Source of the DNA: a virus | Direction: 5' to 3' (one strand) | Length of the DNA stretch: 64,000 bases | Virus record (IMG/VR): IMGVR_UViG_3300033233_000027 | Coordinates: 1-64,000 of that record | Shown: in pieces, positions 30,745 to 39,278 of the stretch | How positions within the stretch are numbered: position 1 is the first letter of the stretch | How the letters are laid out: the number at the start of each line of letters is the position of its first letter | The notes under the pieces: generated by a model | Seen by the model: the letters and a program-made list of their open reading frames with translations, nothing else | Told to the model about the DNA's origin: nothing | Databases searched by the model: none | Position numbers and translations under genes: made by a program

Positions 30745-31536
30745 ATGCAGAAACACAGATTGCTGTTTCCTGCGGGTAGGCTTCTTGGTCCAATTCCAGT
30801 GTCCCGACCACATAGCGTTCTAGTCAAGTATCAGATGGGACAGGTGGATTACGGAGATGAATCTCCACCTCCAGATCAGCCCGCAGAACCTACTCCACCA
30901 GTAGAGACGCCCCCTGACTACAGCTGGGATGTTCCACCTGGCCAAGAGATATCTCCATACTATCCACCAGAAGGGGCACCTCCCGACTACAGTTGGGATG
31001 TTCCACCTGGCCAAGAGGTATCGCCATACTATCCACCAGAAGAGCCCCCTAAAGATTACTGGAGTGATCCATGGGCTGAGGAGCCGCCTACATCTCCATA
31101 CGAGCCGATAGGTGTAGAGCCAGTTACAAGCGAACAAAAAAAAGCAGATGAGCAAATAAAAGCTGAGAAGACTACTGGAAAAAAGACGGCGTTGGTTATC
31201 AAGGATCTCCTTGCTGGGGTTCCGGCTGGGTCGTCTGCCTGGGCTTCCTATGCAACCCAGTTAGACAAATGTATGACGATGCTCAATTCCAGCGATGCCA
31301 TCAAAGTGATTGGTGGAGGGGCGTGTCTCTACTCGCTCTATCAAAGCGTCCATGACTATGTGAACAAGAGGGATGACGACGAAGCTGCGGCTAGGAAAGC
31401 TAAAGAAGACATTGAACGCGCTGCGGCAGCGGCCAGAGCTGCCGGCAATGCGGCAGCTGATCGGGCGAATCCTAGCGAATGGATGTGGATCTTGGCGGGA
31501 GGGGCCGTGGCTGCTGCTATAGTGGCCATCGCGTAA
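30745..31536 (+). CDS. Tail-anchored virion candidate with proline-rich repeats
   Basis: 263 residues. The basic N-terminal tail reads MQKHRLLFPAGRLLGPIPVSR; then comes a proline-rich region with two near-identical 23-residue repeats (DYSWDVPPGQE, SPYYPPE), a conserved domain also present in the next gene (SAWASYATQLDKC...GGGACLYSLYQSVHDY), an Ala-rich charged helix and a C-terminal membrane helix (WMWILAGGAVAAAIVAIA). The ATG at 30745 is preferred because the paralogue's SD spacing requires the equivalent ATG. Tandem duplicate of 31549. Confidence 0.72.
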   Translation: MQKHRLLFPAGRLLGPIPVSRPHSVLVKYQMGQVDYGDESPPPDQPAEPTPPVETPPDYSWDVPPGQEISPYYPPEGAPPDYSWDVPPGQEVSPYYPPEEPPKDYWSDPWAEEPPTSPYEPIGVEPVTSEQKKADEQIKAEKTTGKKTALVIKDLLAGVPAGSSAWASYATQLDKCMTMLNSSDAIKVIGGGACLYSLYQSVHDYVNKRDDDEAAARKAKEDIERAAAAARAAGNAAADRANPSEWMWILAGGAVAAAIVAIA

Positions 31537-31548
31537 GGAGGAATGAAG

Positions 31549-32043
31549 ATGCAGAGATCAAGAATGCTGTCTCAAGCGGGTAGGTTTCTTGGATCCATTC
31601 CTATTGCCAGCAAACGCATCCTTCCAATCCACTATCGGCTTGGACAATTGGATTACGGAACGGATGAACAGTCCGCTGGTGCTCAAACTGCTTCTGCGGT
31701 CAGGCAACTCCTCAGTGCGCTACCGCAGGGTTCGGCGGCCTGGATTTCGTATACGAATCAATTAGACAACTGCCTGTCGATGCTAAACTCAAACACACTG
31801 ACTGGGGTGGTCGCTGGAGGTACGTGCCTTTACTCGCTATATCAGAGCGTACGTGACTACCTTGACAGGAAGAACGAAGAAGAAGCTGCCGCACAGAGAG
31901 CTAAAGATGCAGAACGTATTGCCGCAGAAGCAAAAGCTAAAGCAGACGCCGCAGCCGCAGCAGCTCGGGCGAGTGCCAGTAGCGACTGGCCTTGGATCTT
32001 GGCTGGAGGAGCTGTGGTTGCCGCAGTAGTTGCCTTTACGTAA
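31549..32043 (+). CDS. Tail-anchored virion candidate, paralogue of previous gene
   Basis: 164 residues, SD AAGGAGG ending seven bases before the ATG. Same architecture as the 30745 protein without the proline repeats: basic tail RMLSQAGRFLGSIPIASKR, shared domain AAWISYTNQLDNCLSMLNS and GGTCLYSLYQSVRDYLD, Ala/Lys/Glu helix and C-terminal anchor WPWILAGGAVVAAVVAFT. The duplication then diverged by gain or loss of the repeat block. Confidence 0.72.
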   Translation: MQRSRMLSQAGRFLGSIPIASKRILPIHYRLGQLDYGTDEQSAGAQTASAVRQLLSALPQGSAAWISYTNQLDNCLSMLNSNTLTGVVAGGTCLYSLYQSVRDYLDRKNEEEAAAQRAKDAERIAAEAKAKADAAAAAARASASSDWPWILAGGAVVAAVVAFT

Positions 32044-32049
32044 CTTTCA

Positions 32050-32068
32050 GGTGGAATATTATTCCACC
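32050..32068 (+). terminator. Small perfect hairpin
   Basis: GGTGGAAT/ATTCCACC with loop ATT, then ATTTCTT. It lies between the tail-anchored gene and the 46-residue cationic gene. May act as terminator or RNA 3' end. Confidence 0.5.
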
Positions 32069-32088
32069 ATTTCTTACTGGAGGATGCC

Positions 32089-32229
32089 ATGGCGAAGGTT
32101 GTAGCGACTGGTTCGAAGCTGGGGAAGTTTGTCAAGGCTGGTCACAAGTGCGCCAAAGGCTGGAAGAAGAAAGTCGTACGCGTCAAGGGACATGGCAAGC
32201 GTACGATGTGCGTACGCAGGAAGAAGTAG
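32089..32229 (+). CDS. 46-residue cationic protein
   Basis: Starts ATGGCGAAGG behind GGAGG. About one third Lys/Arg with two cysteines (GHKCAKGWKKKVVRVKGHGKR, then TMCVRRKK). It has hairpins on both sides, so it is probably expressed as its own unit. The composition suits a DNA-condensing core protein or an antimicrobial-like peptide. It resembles in style the cationic Cys proteins at 38028, 39279 and 39647. Confidence 0.6.
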   Translation: MAKVVATGSKLGKFVKAGHKCAKGWKKKVVRVKGHGKRTMCVRRKK

Positions 32230-32246
32230 AGTAAGGAACAGAGGGG

Positions 32247-32279
32247 GAACGGGGCGTATCCATGCGCCCCGCCCCGTTC
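32247..32279 (+). terminator. Hairpin terminator after cationic gene
   Basis: Perfect 10-base stem GAACGGGGCG/CGCCCCGTTC with a 13-base loop, followed by TAATTT, 17 bases after the stop at 32229. Confidence 0.7.
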
Positions 32280-32288
32280 TAATTTCAT

Positions 32289-34046
32289 ATGCCTTACCAG
32301 ACTCCCTATTCACAGCCACCGCCTCAGCAGCCTGGATCTGTTGGGGTTCCGCTTCCTGGGCTAGTTCCGATTGGAACACTAGCAAATGTCCCTACCTATT
32401 TTGTCGGAGTCTCTAAGGCGATGGCCAATGTGGACGCGCTTGTGGCAACACCAGATGGGCAATACAGACGCCCTATTGCTGGAGAACTTGCTGCGGCAGT
32501 CTTCTTATCTAAACCAGGCCAGTCGATGGAGCCAGATGGGTCTGATCTGATTCCCCAGGCCGTTGCGGCAGTTGCTGGAATGAAGCCTCCAGCAACTGCT
32601 GAATCTGCCTCTTGGGCACCTCCATCCTCTCCTAGTTGGTCGTGCGGCTCAGCTTTGTATCCGATCATAGGAGCAGGAGCATCGTTCTCTGTAGCGGATG
32701 GAACTCCAGCGACATGCCCAGATGGATCCGTTGCGGATCGATGTGTGGTTGCTTTCATATCAGGGGATGGTCTTGAGGTATTTCCTAAGGGCTTTTCTTT
32801 CACGCTCATGGCCCCGGTGCAGTGGAATATACAGCAATTCGACTTCATGGCCGCCCAATCCGTTGCCGTACTGTTCCCATCCAATGTCAGTCAGATCGTA
32901 AAAGATGTGCTCTCTACCCGAGGTATGAAGGAGGCGTTCAGAACGAGAGCCCCATCTCCGCTTGGAACAACACCGCCATTTGCTCAATCAATCTACGCAA
33001 TATCAGTTCCTCCAACTCCAGCATTCCACCGCGGGGACAACATAGATGAGATCCCTGTATTGGATATGGAGGAGGTAGAATCGAGATGGAATCAACTTCA
33101 CTCAGTTCTGGATGAAGTTCCGTGGTTCAAGATCGGTTCCTACGACTTGATTTTCGACTGTTCAGGGAATGTGCCTATCGGGACGCTCCGTGATGGGCGG
33201 AAGGTCGTATGGGATGAGCCGAGACTCTACGCTCCAAGCCTGAGCGATTACTTCCCGAAGTCAAAGGCAGAAATACACGCTTCGCTCGCTACGGCGATCG
33301 GTGCTTCCCTTGAAAGCATCTTCGGGTGCGTAGCTTCTAGCCTGAAAGTGAAAGCGGAGCGTGCGGAAAAACAGGGGAAAATGATCGGTACGATTGAAGT
33401 AATCGTCGGTGGTACACTAATGATCTTCGGGGCGATCCCACCAAACTTCACCATGCTCGGGCATGGGGCTGGTCTAGTATTTCCTCAATACGCAAACTGG
33501 ATTGGGATCGTCTCAAAAGCAATGGATACTGCCATCGGATTCGCTTTAGCTGGATTGGGAACAGCTGTCACGTCACTGGTCGAGCAGGTGAATTCTGGAA
33601 TGGTGAAGGATCTGATGGGTCAATTGTCTAAATTGATAGACTCCGGTGTTGGAGATAGCGCAAAGAAACTAATGGAAGCGGCGCTAAGCATCCAATCCAT
33701 TGAGGGAATTTCTGCTCCGTTTCTTTTGTGGACCATCATGGCCCCAAAGCTCGGTCCTGTCCTTGCCATGGGTTCTTCCCTGCTCGGCATAGACGTGGAT
33801 CTGAAGAAGGACGTGATCGATCCGCTCATTGCCAAGGCAGAGGCAAGCGGGATGAGCGTTCCAGACTATCTCAGATCGATGGCGGCTGAGAACGCAGCTG
33901 GTGCGGAGCGGGCCAAGCAAGTTGCCAAGGGTGAAGCCTCTCTGGAAGAATCGGATCTTGGAACTGGGGAAGGACTCGGAACATTCGGAACCGCAGCTCT
34001 TGTCGGTGGAGGATTGGCTGCGGTCTATTTCTCTGGATTGCTGTGA
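32289..34046 (+). CDS. 585-residue probable virion protein with hydrophobic C-terminal half
   Basis: Proline-rich N-terminus, then a soluble domain to ~330 containing IFDCSGNVPIGTLRDG, then alternating hydrophobic and amphipathic helices (TIEVIVGGTLMIFGAIPP, AIGFALAGLGTAVTSL, FLLWTIMAPKLGPVLAMGSSLL) and a final anchor TAALVGGGLAAVYFSGLL. No SD is seen before the ATG. Size and membrane character suggest a vertex, spike base or membrane pore. No homologue recognised. Confidence 0.7.
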   Translation: MPYQTPYSQPPPQQPGSVGVPLPGLVPIGTLANVPTYFVGVSKAMANVDALVATPDGQYRRPIAGELAAAVFLSKPGQSMEPDGSDLIPQAVAAVAGMKPPATAESASWAPPSSPSWSCGSALYPIIGAGASFSVADGTPATCPDGSVADRCVVAFISGDGLEVFPKGFSFTLMAPVQWNIQQFDFMAAQSVAVLFPSNVSQIVKDVLSTRGMKEAFRTRAPSPLGTTPPFAQSIYAISVPPTPAFHRGDNIDEIPVLDMEEVESRWNQLHSVLDEVPWFKIGSYDLIFDCSGNVPIGTLRDGRKVVWDEPRLYAPSLSDYFPKSKAEIHASLATAIGASLESIFGCVASSLKVKAERAEKQGKMIGTIEVIVGGTLMIFGAIPPNFTMLGHGAGLVFPQYANWIGIVSKAMDTAIGFALAGLGTAVTSLVEQVNSGMVKDLMGQLSKLIDSGVGDSAKKLMEAALSIQSIEGISAPFLLWTIMAPKLGPVLAMGSSLLGIDVDLKKDVIDPLIAKAEASGMSVPDYLRSMAAENAAGAERAKQVAKGEASLEESDLGTGEGLGTFGTAALVGGGLAAVYFSGLL

Positions 34047-34059
34047 ACGGAACTTCCAT

Positions 34060-34617
34060 ATGAAACTCGGGGCTGCGGTCGATCCATCCTTCATTGCTGG
34101 ACTGGACGATCTAGCTGACGCCGCTCTCTATGAGGGTGCGCAGGCCTCAATGGTGTACGCAAAGCAAGTGGAGGCTTATCTCTCCAATCAATCTTCTACG
34201 GTAGCTGTCCCAGGAGTAACGCCGCCACTCTATTACCTAGAGGCTCGGCCTCATCTGAACGAAGTTCGGATGATCCTGGTGGAATGGATGTCACGTTTAG
34301 CGGAAACGGCGAAGTCCTACGGATCGCAACGTCGTGCTTTCGAGGCCATCACCCTGGCTTCGTCGCTACCTAGCATTCCGCAGCCAAAAGATACCATCGG
34401 ACAACTAGCGTCCGTCATCACTCCTGAGCATGCGGCGATCAGTGCCCAGTTAGTCGCATCAGAGACAGGGGCGCTCCGTGATGCGGTGGCGGGGCTTCAG
34501 GCGCGACTCGCATCTGCACAAGGAGCTATTGCAGCTCCGATTGAAGAACCGATTAGCACGGCGACAATTGGCCTGGCCGCAGGACTTGTCGCCATAGTCC
34601 TTTGGGCGATATCATAA
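34060..34617 (+). CDS. Tail-anchored helical protein
   Basis: 185 residues from the ATG at 34060, 13 bases after the previous stop; the longer frame starts inside the 32289 gene. Helical body with HLNEVRMILVEWMSRLAETAKSYG and a coiled segment near residue 145, then a membrane helix reaching the stop (ATIGLAAGLVAIVLWAIS). Virion membrane protein by context. Confidence 0.7.
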   Translation: MKLGAAVDPSFIAGLDDLADAALYEGAQASMVYAKQVEAYLSNQSSTVAVPGVTPPLYYLEARPHLNEVRMILVEWMSRLAETAKSYGSQRRAFEAITLASSLPSIPQPKDTIGQLASVITPEHAAISAQLVASETGALRDAVAGLQARLASAQGAIAAPIEEPISTATIGLAAGLVAIVLWAIS

Positions 34618-34631
34618 GCGAGGAGGAAAAT

Positions 34632-35003
34632 ATGGCAGCAGGAGCCAGTTCGATTTCATGGGGAAAGAAGATACCACTTGGGGCGGCAAACCAGAAGAAG
34701 GCTGGAGAGCCTTTACGGGTCGTCCCGCCCGCGCCTAGTGTTGCACTGATCCCTATGGTTTCACTTGGAACAACAACGCATCCGCTGACTCTTGGCAAAG
34801 CGGAGACTCCGATTCAGGCAGCGCAGATATCGGCTCCTCCCGTTGAGATGGGGGCGGCTCACGGGGAAGCTGTTGTCCTAGAATCTGTCTGGACTGTGTC
34901 CATCGTTGCTGTTGATCCAAGCGGCAAAAAGTACGTTGCTGAATTCGATGCAGTCTTTCCAGAGGGCTCCTGCTTGACTGCATTGACTACCAAGAAACAG
35001 TAG
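34632..35003 (+). CDS. Small beta-rich protein with proline-rich tail
   Basis: 123 residues, start at 34632 chosen for SD GCGAGGAGG. N-terminal half is extended and Pro/Lys-rich (GKKIPLGAANQKK), C-terminal half forms strands (ESVWTVSIVAVDPSGKKYVAEFDAVF). No membrane helix. Likely a peripheral virion protein. Confidence 0.6.
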   Translation: MAAGASSISWGKKIPLGAANQKKAGEPLRVVPPAPSVALIPMVSLGTTTHPLTLGKAETPIQAAQISAPPVEMGAAHGEAVVLESVWTVSIVAVDPSGKKYVAEFDAVFPEGSCLTALTTKKQ

Positions 35004-35014
35004 AGATTACCGAC

Positions 35015-35317
35015 GTGAATGCGATACTTGGAGCTGATGCCGTGATAGGATTCGCCCAATCCTGGCCTGGATGGGCTGAAAAGGCCGGCATCTACTCCTT
35101 GGCGCATGAGTTGCAATCGGAAATCGATAGGGGCGCGTGGGGGAGGGATGGAGAAAGATCGGCGCGGATAGGGAGGATCCTCGGGCTCGCAGAAGCGAGG
35201 CTTGAGGCGGCAGTTGCGAAAGAAAGTTCGGCTGGTACAGAGCCCTCAATGGAGGGCATGGCAACCATGATGTCAATGCTCAGCAGCGCAGTCTGGATCT
35301 GCGTTCTCGTGCTCTGA
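35015..35317 (+). CDS. Small tail-anchored protein
   Basis: 100 residues from GTG. Amphipathic and charged body (ELQSEIDRGAWGRDGERSARIGRILG) and a C-terminal hydrophobic helix MMSMLSSAVWICVLVL ending at the stop. Continues the series of C-terminally anchored proteins. Confidence 0.6.
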   Translation: MNAILGADAVIGFAQSWPGWAEKAGIYSLAHELQSEIDRGAWGRDGERSARIGRILGLAEARLEAAVAKESSAGTEPSMEGMATMMSMLSSAVWICVLVL

Positions 35318-35337
35318 TTCGTCTCTGGGGAGGATAC

Positions 35338-35442
35338 ATGAGTAATATGCCTGACGGAGGGATCCCGCTCAAAGAGGGAGCCACGCTCGGCTCCTGTTCT
35401 ACGAAGCGCAAAGATGGGATGAAAGTCTCATCGATGGGCTGA
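35338..35442 (+). CDS. 34-residue protein
   Basis: ATG behind GGGGAGGA at ideal spacing. Encodes SNMPDGGIPLKEGATLGSCS and ends KVSSMG. It lies in the 128-base gap between two virion genes. Short, so uncertain; the SD is the main support. Confidence 0.4.
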   Translation: MSNMPDGGIPLKEGATLGSCSTKRKDGMKVSSMG

Positions 35443-35445
35443 GGG

Positions 35446-36159
35446 ATGGCTATGGCAAGTATCCCCTCCGGTGGAGGTGGACTAAGGCTTGAGTCGTATG
35501 CGGCTCCAAAACAGAGCGTCCAGATTCAGCAGAGGTCGATGGCTAAAAACTCTTCTGAGGACTCGTGCCCAGAATGCGGAATCGGTAATGGTTGCGGGTG
35601 CTTGGCCAAGGTAACTATGGGCAAGGCGAAGTGTGACGGAAAATGGGGGGAGGGCGGGGCAGTACCGGAGATCAGTAGAAAAGTGCCGATTATAGTTCGA
35701 GCCAAGCCGATGCCTGGAACCGAACGGAGCGGAATCAACTACCCTCCGATGGGTCAGCCATCGAAGAAAGGTATCGCGCTAGGACAGAATGCTTACGGCT
35801 TCAGTCATGCGGCCACAACGGAAGAAGTTACATCGCTCCTGCGGTCCCTAGAAAAGGCACTCGCAGATGTGGCCGCTGCGGCTGACGGACAGAACGCCCC
35901 AGCTTGTGTCCGCGACATCATGGCGGGATCGTATCTGCTGGCTAAGAAGACCGCAGAAAAGATGCGCAACTTCATCATGGCAAATGTGCCAAAAGTAGAG
36001 TGGCTATTGACTGATGGTGAGGCGGCAGTTGCTGGTGAAGTCCTGAAATGTGCAGCAACCTTGCAGTCATCCAGCACTAAGATGGAATCGGATGACACTG
36101 GGATGGCTGCTGCCATCGCTCTTGGGCTTGGGGCCCTCGTTCTTTTCTTCGTCGTGTGA
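35446..36159 (+). CDS. Tail-anchored protein with N-terminal Cys cluster
   Basis: 237 residues. The N-terminal region has SCPECGIGNGCGCLAK with a later Cys (AKCDGKW), a possible zinc or disulfide knot, after a basic tail. The middle is helical (SLLRSLEKALADVAAAADG, LAKKTAEKMRNFIMANV). C-terminal anchor GMAAAIALGLGALVLFFVV ends at the stop. Probable virion membrane protein. Confidence 0.65.
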   Translation: MAMASIPSGGGGLRLESYAAPKQSVQIQQRSMAKNSSEDSCPECGIGNGCGCLAKVTMGKAKCDGKWGEGGAVPEISRKVPIIVRAKPMPGTERSGINYPPMGQPSKKGIALGQNAYGFSHAATTEEVTSLLRSLEKALADVAAAADGQNAPACVRDIMAGSYLLAKKTAEKMRNFIMANVPKVEWLLTDGEAAVAGEVLKCAATLQSSSTKMESDDTGMAAAIALGLGALVLFFVV

Positions 36160-36173
36160 TGGGAGAAAGTTCC

Positions 36174-36473
36174 ATGGGTCAACAACTGCGTCTCATGAAT
36201 AATAGGATACTTGGACAGGAAGCCCTACGGATCGGTCCTATTCAGATCAAGACGCCAAGCCCAGCCATCTCCGAACTTCAGAAAGCAGCTGTTCAGGAGT
36301 CTACGGACAAAGTAGAGATGGTGACTAGGGTAACATCAGCATTGACGAACCATTTTGAGGAATTGTCTGCGTTCTTGCTCGGAACGGACACGACCGCTGA
36401 GGTGGTGAAACAGGCGACTCAGAGCCTGACCTCTGCCGTTGACAAGAGAGACGCTGTGATCGGATCTGTCTGA
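36174..36473 (+). CDS. Helical protein with PI-x-I tail
   Basis: 99 residues; start MGQQLRL at 36174 behind GGGAGAAAG. The tail RIGPIQIKTPSP matches the recurrent basic Pro/Ile N-terminal motif of the module; the rest is a helical bundle. No membrane segment. Probable virion component. Confidence 0.6.
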   Translation: MGQQLRLMNNRILGQEALRIGPIQIKTPSPAISELQKAAVQESTDKVEMVTRVTSALTNHFEELSAFLLGTDTTAEVVKQATQSLTSAVDKRDAVIGSV

Positions 36474-36508
36474 TGAAAAAAAGCCTACCGCCCTGACAGC
36501 TTGGAGCG

Positions 36509-36775
36509 ATGAAACGTCCAACGGGTTCCGTTGGAGTATCCAAGACTTTCAAGGTGTCCAAGAAGATCAGAGGAGCAGAGGTGTCCGCTCCTGGCTTGGG
36601 AAGGGCCCTAGTTGCGGTAGTGAAGGTATCGAAATATAGATATGTGGTGGCGGCTCCGAAGGAGCTCGGAGGAGCGAAGTCCGTTCCTGCTGACTCTTTC
36701 ACGGATGCGCTGCACTGGACCGTGTCGCAAATGAACACAAAGGCGAAGAGAGAGGCGAAGGGGAAAAAACGATGA
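36509..36775 (+). CDS. Small basic protein
   Basis: 88 residues, Lys-rich at both ends (KTFKVSKKIRG; MNTKAKREAKGKKR) with a beta centre (RALVAVVKVSKYRYVVAA). SD-like GGAG. Overlaps the next gene as ATGA. A DNA-binding or core protein is plausible. Confidence 0.55.
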   Translation: MKRPTGSVGVSKTFKVSKKIRGAEVSAPGLGRALVAVVKVSKYRYVVAAPKELGGAKSVPADSFTDALHWTVSQMNTKAKREAKGKKR

Positions 36776-37245
36776 ATCAACCAATGCCAATCATGCTCCG
36801 TCCGTCCGGTATACGACTTCCAGTCATGCTTCCATCTACGGTAAGGTCCTCAGCTAACCCGATTATCAGGTCCGCAGCGCGGCCACCAGCTCTGGCTGGT
36901 GTCAAGCTCGGACAGGCATGGAAAGAAGCAGGCCTCCTTGACTTTCCTATATTTGCCATTGCCCGAGATGGCGGTGCCACCATGTTGGGTCTCTTGGTGG
37001 CCATGCAGCATCGGGGTATCAATACAGTCATGGGCGTAATCGGCCTTGTGACTGGAGCTCTCGGTGGGATTGGATTGGCGAATGACTTGTGGAAAGTAGC
37101 ATTTGATAAGCCGCTCATCGGAATGGAATCAAAAGATTTTGGAGCCCTCTTCATCACCGCGGGCGTTGTAGGAGCCCTCGGCTATCTCATGTTCGGAAAC
37201 CCAGGATCGACAGCCTCAAGGGCCCTCAAGAAGGTGACTGCGTGA
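36772..37245 (+). CDS. Multi-helix membrane protein with basic N-terminal tail
   Basis: 157 residues. N-terminal 45 residues are Pro/Arg/Ile-rich (MLRPSGIRLPVMLPS), matching the module's tail motif. Then three hydrophobic helices (GGATMLGLLVAMQ, VMGVIGLVTGALGGIGLA, GALFITAGVVGALGYLMFG) and a short basic end. It may form a membrane channel in the virion. Confidence 0.65.
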   Translation: MNQPMPIMLRPSGIRLPVMLPSTVRSSANPIIRSAARPPALAGVKLGQAWKEAGLLDFPIFAIARDGGATMLGLLVAMQHRGINTVMGVIGLVTGALGGIGLANDLWKVAFDKPLIGMESKDFGALFITAGVVGALGYLMFGNPGSTASRALKKVTA

Positions 37246-37994
37246 TCCAAAGAACCACCCTGCCGATCCGTCTGGCCAGACCGAAGATGGCGATGCCGGC
37301 TTTGCTTGGGTTCGTTCCCCCGAAATCACATCCACAGTTAGGTGCCGGACTCATCTCTGACCTACTTGGGGTGGATGTCCCAAAAATAGGAGTAGCGGCG
37401 ATCTTGGCTGCTGGAGGCGTAGGAGCCTTGTTCGCTACTAAGATACTTCCTGAACCATTCAATACAGTAGCCGCTATCGGTGGCGTTGGCTTACTGGGTA
37501 TTTCAATATACGAGTTGATCGATTCCTTTGGTGGTCCATCGGAAGCATCAAAAATACAAAGCGGTGAGACCGTGGATCTCACCACGCATCCGAGGGTAAC
37601 TCCGCAGGAGGTTCAGGATAAAAAGGTAGACGCTCGCTTCATTGAGCCACTTGAGAATGCGAATGTCTTGAAAAATCCGTTCAGATCTGGCGCATACGTA
37701 CCAACGAAGCTGATCGTAACAAATGATACAGGCAGATTGGTCACGGTTCGCCTTCTGTTCCAGGTAGTTGAGGGTGATGGATCTGTAAACTCCTATCACG
37801 AAGACAGGATGGCCGATCAAGGAACAAACACAAGAACATTTGATGCCCCGATAACTTCATACAGTGCTTTCTCGTGGCCACCCTGGCAACCAACAAGTGC
37901 GTGTGTCCAGGTTCGTGCAACGACGATAGAAAATGGGGTGGAGATTAAATATCCAGGTGGATGGGACGATCAGCGGTGCTTCAATGTCATATAG
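37242..37994 (+). CDS. Membrane protein with C-terminal beta-sandwich domain
   Basis: 250 residues, GTG start in a GTGA overlap. Tail LPIRLARPKMAMP, two hydrophobic helices (VAAILAAGGVGALFA; TVAAIGGVGLLGISIYELI), then a ~150-residue soluble domain with an Ig-like strand pattern (KLIVTNDTGRLVTVRLLFQVVEG...CVQVRATTIENGVEIKY). A membrane-mounted spike or vertex protein is a reasonable guess. Confidence 0.65.
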   Translation: MIQRTTLPIRLARPKMAMPALLGFVPPKSHPQLGAGLISDLLGVDVPKIGVAAILAAGGVGALFATKILPEPFNTVAAIGGVGLLGISIYELIDSFGGPSEASKIQSGETVDLTTHPRVTPQEVQDKKVDARFIEPLENANVLKNPFRSGAYVPTKLIVTNDTGRLVTVRLLFQVVEGDGSVNSYHEDRMADQGTNTRTFDAPITSYSAFSWPPWQPTSACVQVRATTIENGVEIKYPGGWDDQRCFNVI

Positions 37995-38027
37995 ACCTAG
38001 AGCAGAGCCAATGTTTAGGGTAAACAG

Positions 38028-38300
38028 GTGAAGTTGAAGTTCGTGGATGTCCCTGAAGGCGGCTGCTTCGCATCAGGCAGCGGACGGCCATCAAAGAAGT
38101 TGGTCGACGGTCGCTGTGCCTCCATCACCAAGAAGGGGAAGCAGCGCATCGTGCGATGCCCGAAGCAGGAGAGGGACGTGCAGACAACGACGTGCCCGCT
38201 CTCTCTCCTTGGGGCTGGCCTGTCTGGTCCAAAGCGCGGCCTCGTGGAAATCGGACGCGCATTGCCGCATGAGCCTGAAAAGCGAAAAGGACGGCGATGA
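38028..38300 (+). CDS. Small cationic Cys protein
   Basis: 90 residues from GTG. KFVDVPEGGCFASGSGRPSK, then DGRCASITKKGKQRIVRCPK: about a quarter Lys/Arg with four Cys. The stop overlaps the next start (ATGA). Similar in character to the proteins at 32089 and 39279, so possibly a genome-condensing core protein. Confidence 0.6.
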   Translation: MKLKFVDVPEGGCFASGSGRPSKKLVDGRCASITKKGKQRIVRCPKQERDVQTTTCPLSLLGAGLSGPKRGLVEIGRALPHEPEKRKGRR

Positions 38301-39220
38301 GCGATTTCCTGAGAGATCCAGAAGGCCTGATCGATGCCTTGCGGGACTACTCGCCAGATGGCGTTCATGTCCTATCCCCGCTAGGTGGAGGAACGATCCG
38401 CCATCAGATCTATGGTAGGGAATTGGATATCAGCAAAACGCTTCCTGTCGCTTCGTTCCGAGTGGATCTGGACGATCCAATTCCGTTTGAAGAACACGCC
38501 GCAAAACTGAGGCTCTCTCCAGAAAAGATGACCGAGAAAGAACTACGAAAACTCTGGCGGGGCCATGAGCCTCCATTTCCAAGCGAAGTTCTGGAGCGCG
38601 GACTGAGCATGATGGACATCGAAGAGATGTCTTTCAGGAACATGGAATGTCTGGATGACGAAAGACGGATCGTCTGCTATGTCTTCGGCTGGAGAGACCT
38701 TGTCGTGGATCCTCTATTCCCTGGGGCCATGGTGGAATACGAAGAGGGCCGCAGTGGTGTTGCCTCCAAAGGAATATTGCCTGGAAGAGTCGCTGGAGGT
38801 GACAAGTCAATCGTCTTCCTGGAACTGTTCGAGCCGATGACTGCATCGGAAGCTAACCAACTCAATACCGCGCCATCAGCTATTCAATCTGGATTCTACA
38901 GTAAAAAAACTGTAGCGATCGGCGGAAATACATGGGATGCATGGACGGTTTCAGATCCAGATTCCCTCCCAAAGGGAGATAGAGTTGAGATCGGTGGAGG
39001 AGAATACGAGGTCAGGCTGGACGAGCCTCTTGATCTATCCAAGATTGCTGAATTCTGCTCCAAGCACTACCCAGATGAGCCTGCCTGTGTCTGGCAGTCG
39101 CTCCTCTTCTTCGTACTTCCGCTCAACGCCAACAAAGGGGGAAGATTCCATCCGCTTCGTGCTGGTCAGGAAGGTACGTACATGGATGCGCTGGAATGGG
39201 AGATCGGGCACGGATTATGA
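38297..39220 (+). CDS. Protein of unknown function in the virion module
   Basis: 307 residues, soluble, alpha/beta, with RHQIYGRELDISKTLPVASFRVDLDD, EEMSFRNMECLDDERRIVCYVFG and a C-terminal CVWQSLLFFVLPLNANKGGRFHPLR. No catalytic signature recognised. Start in the ATGA overlap with the cationic gene. Confidence 0.65.
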   Translation: MSDFLRDPEGLIDALRDYSPDGVHVLSPLGGGTIRHQIYGRELDISKTLPVASFRVDLDDPIPFEEHAAKLRLSPEKMTEKELRKLWRGHEPPFPSEVLERGLSMMDIEEMSFRNMECLDDERRIVCYVFGWRDLVVDPLFPGAMVEYEEGRSGVASKGILPGRVAGGDKSIVFLELFEPMTASEANQLNTAPSAIQSGFYSKKTVAIGGNTWDAWTVSDPDSLPKGDRVEIGGGEYEVRLDEPLDLSKIAEFCSKHYPDEPACVWQSLLFFVLPLNANKGGRFHPLRAGQEGTYMDALEWEIGHGL

Positions 39221-39278
39221 GAGAGGAATTCTTTGAGCGAGCGGGGGTGCGTGGTATCATCCCCGCTGGGAGAGACGC

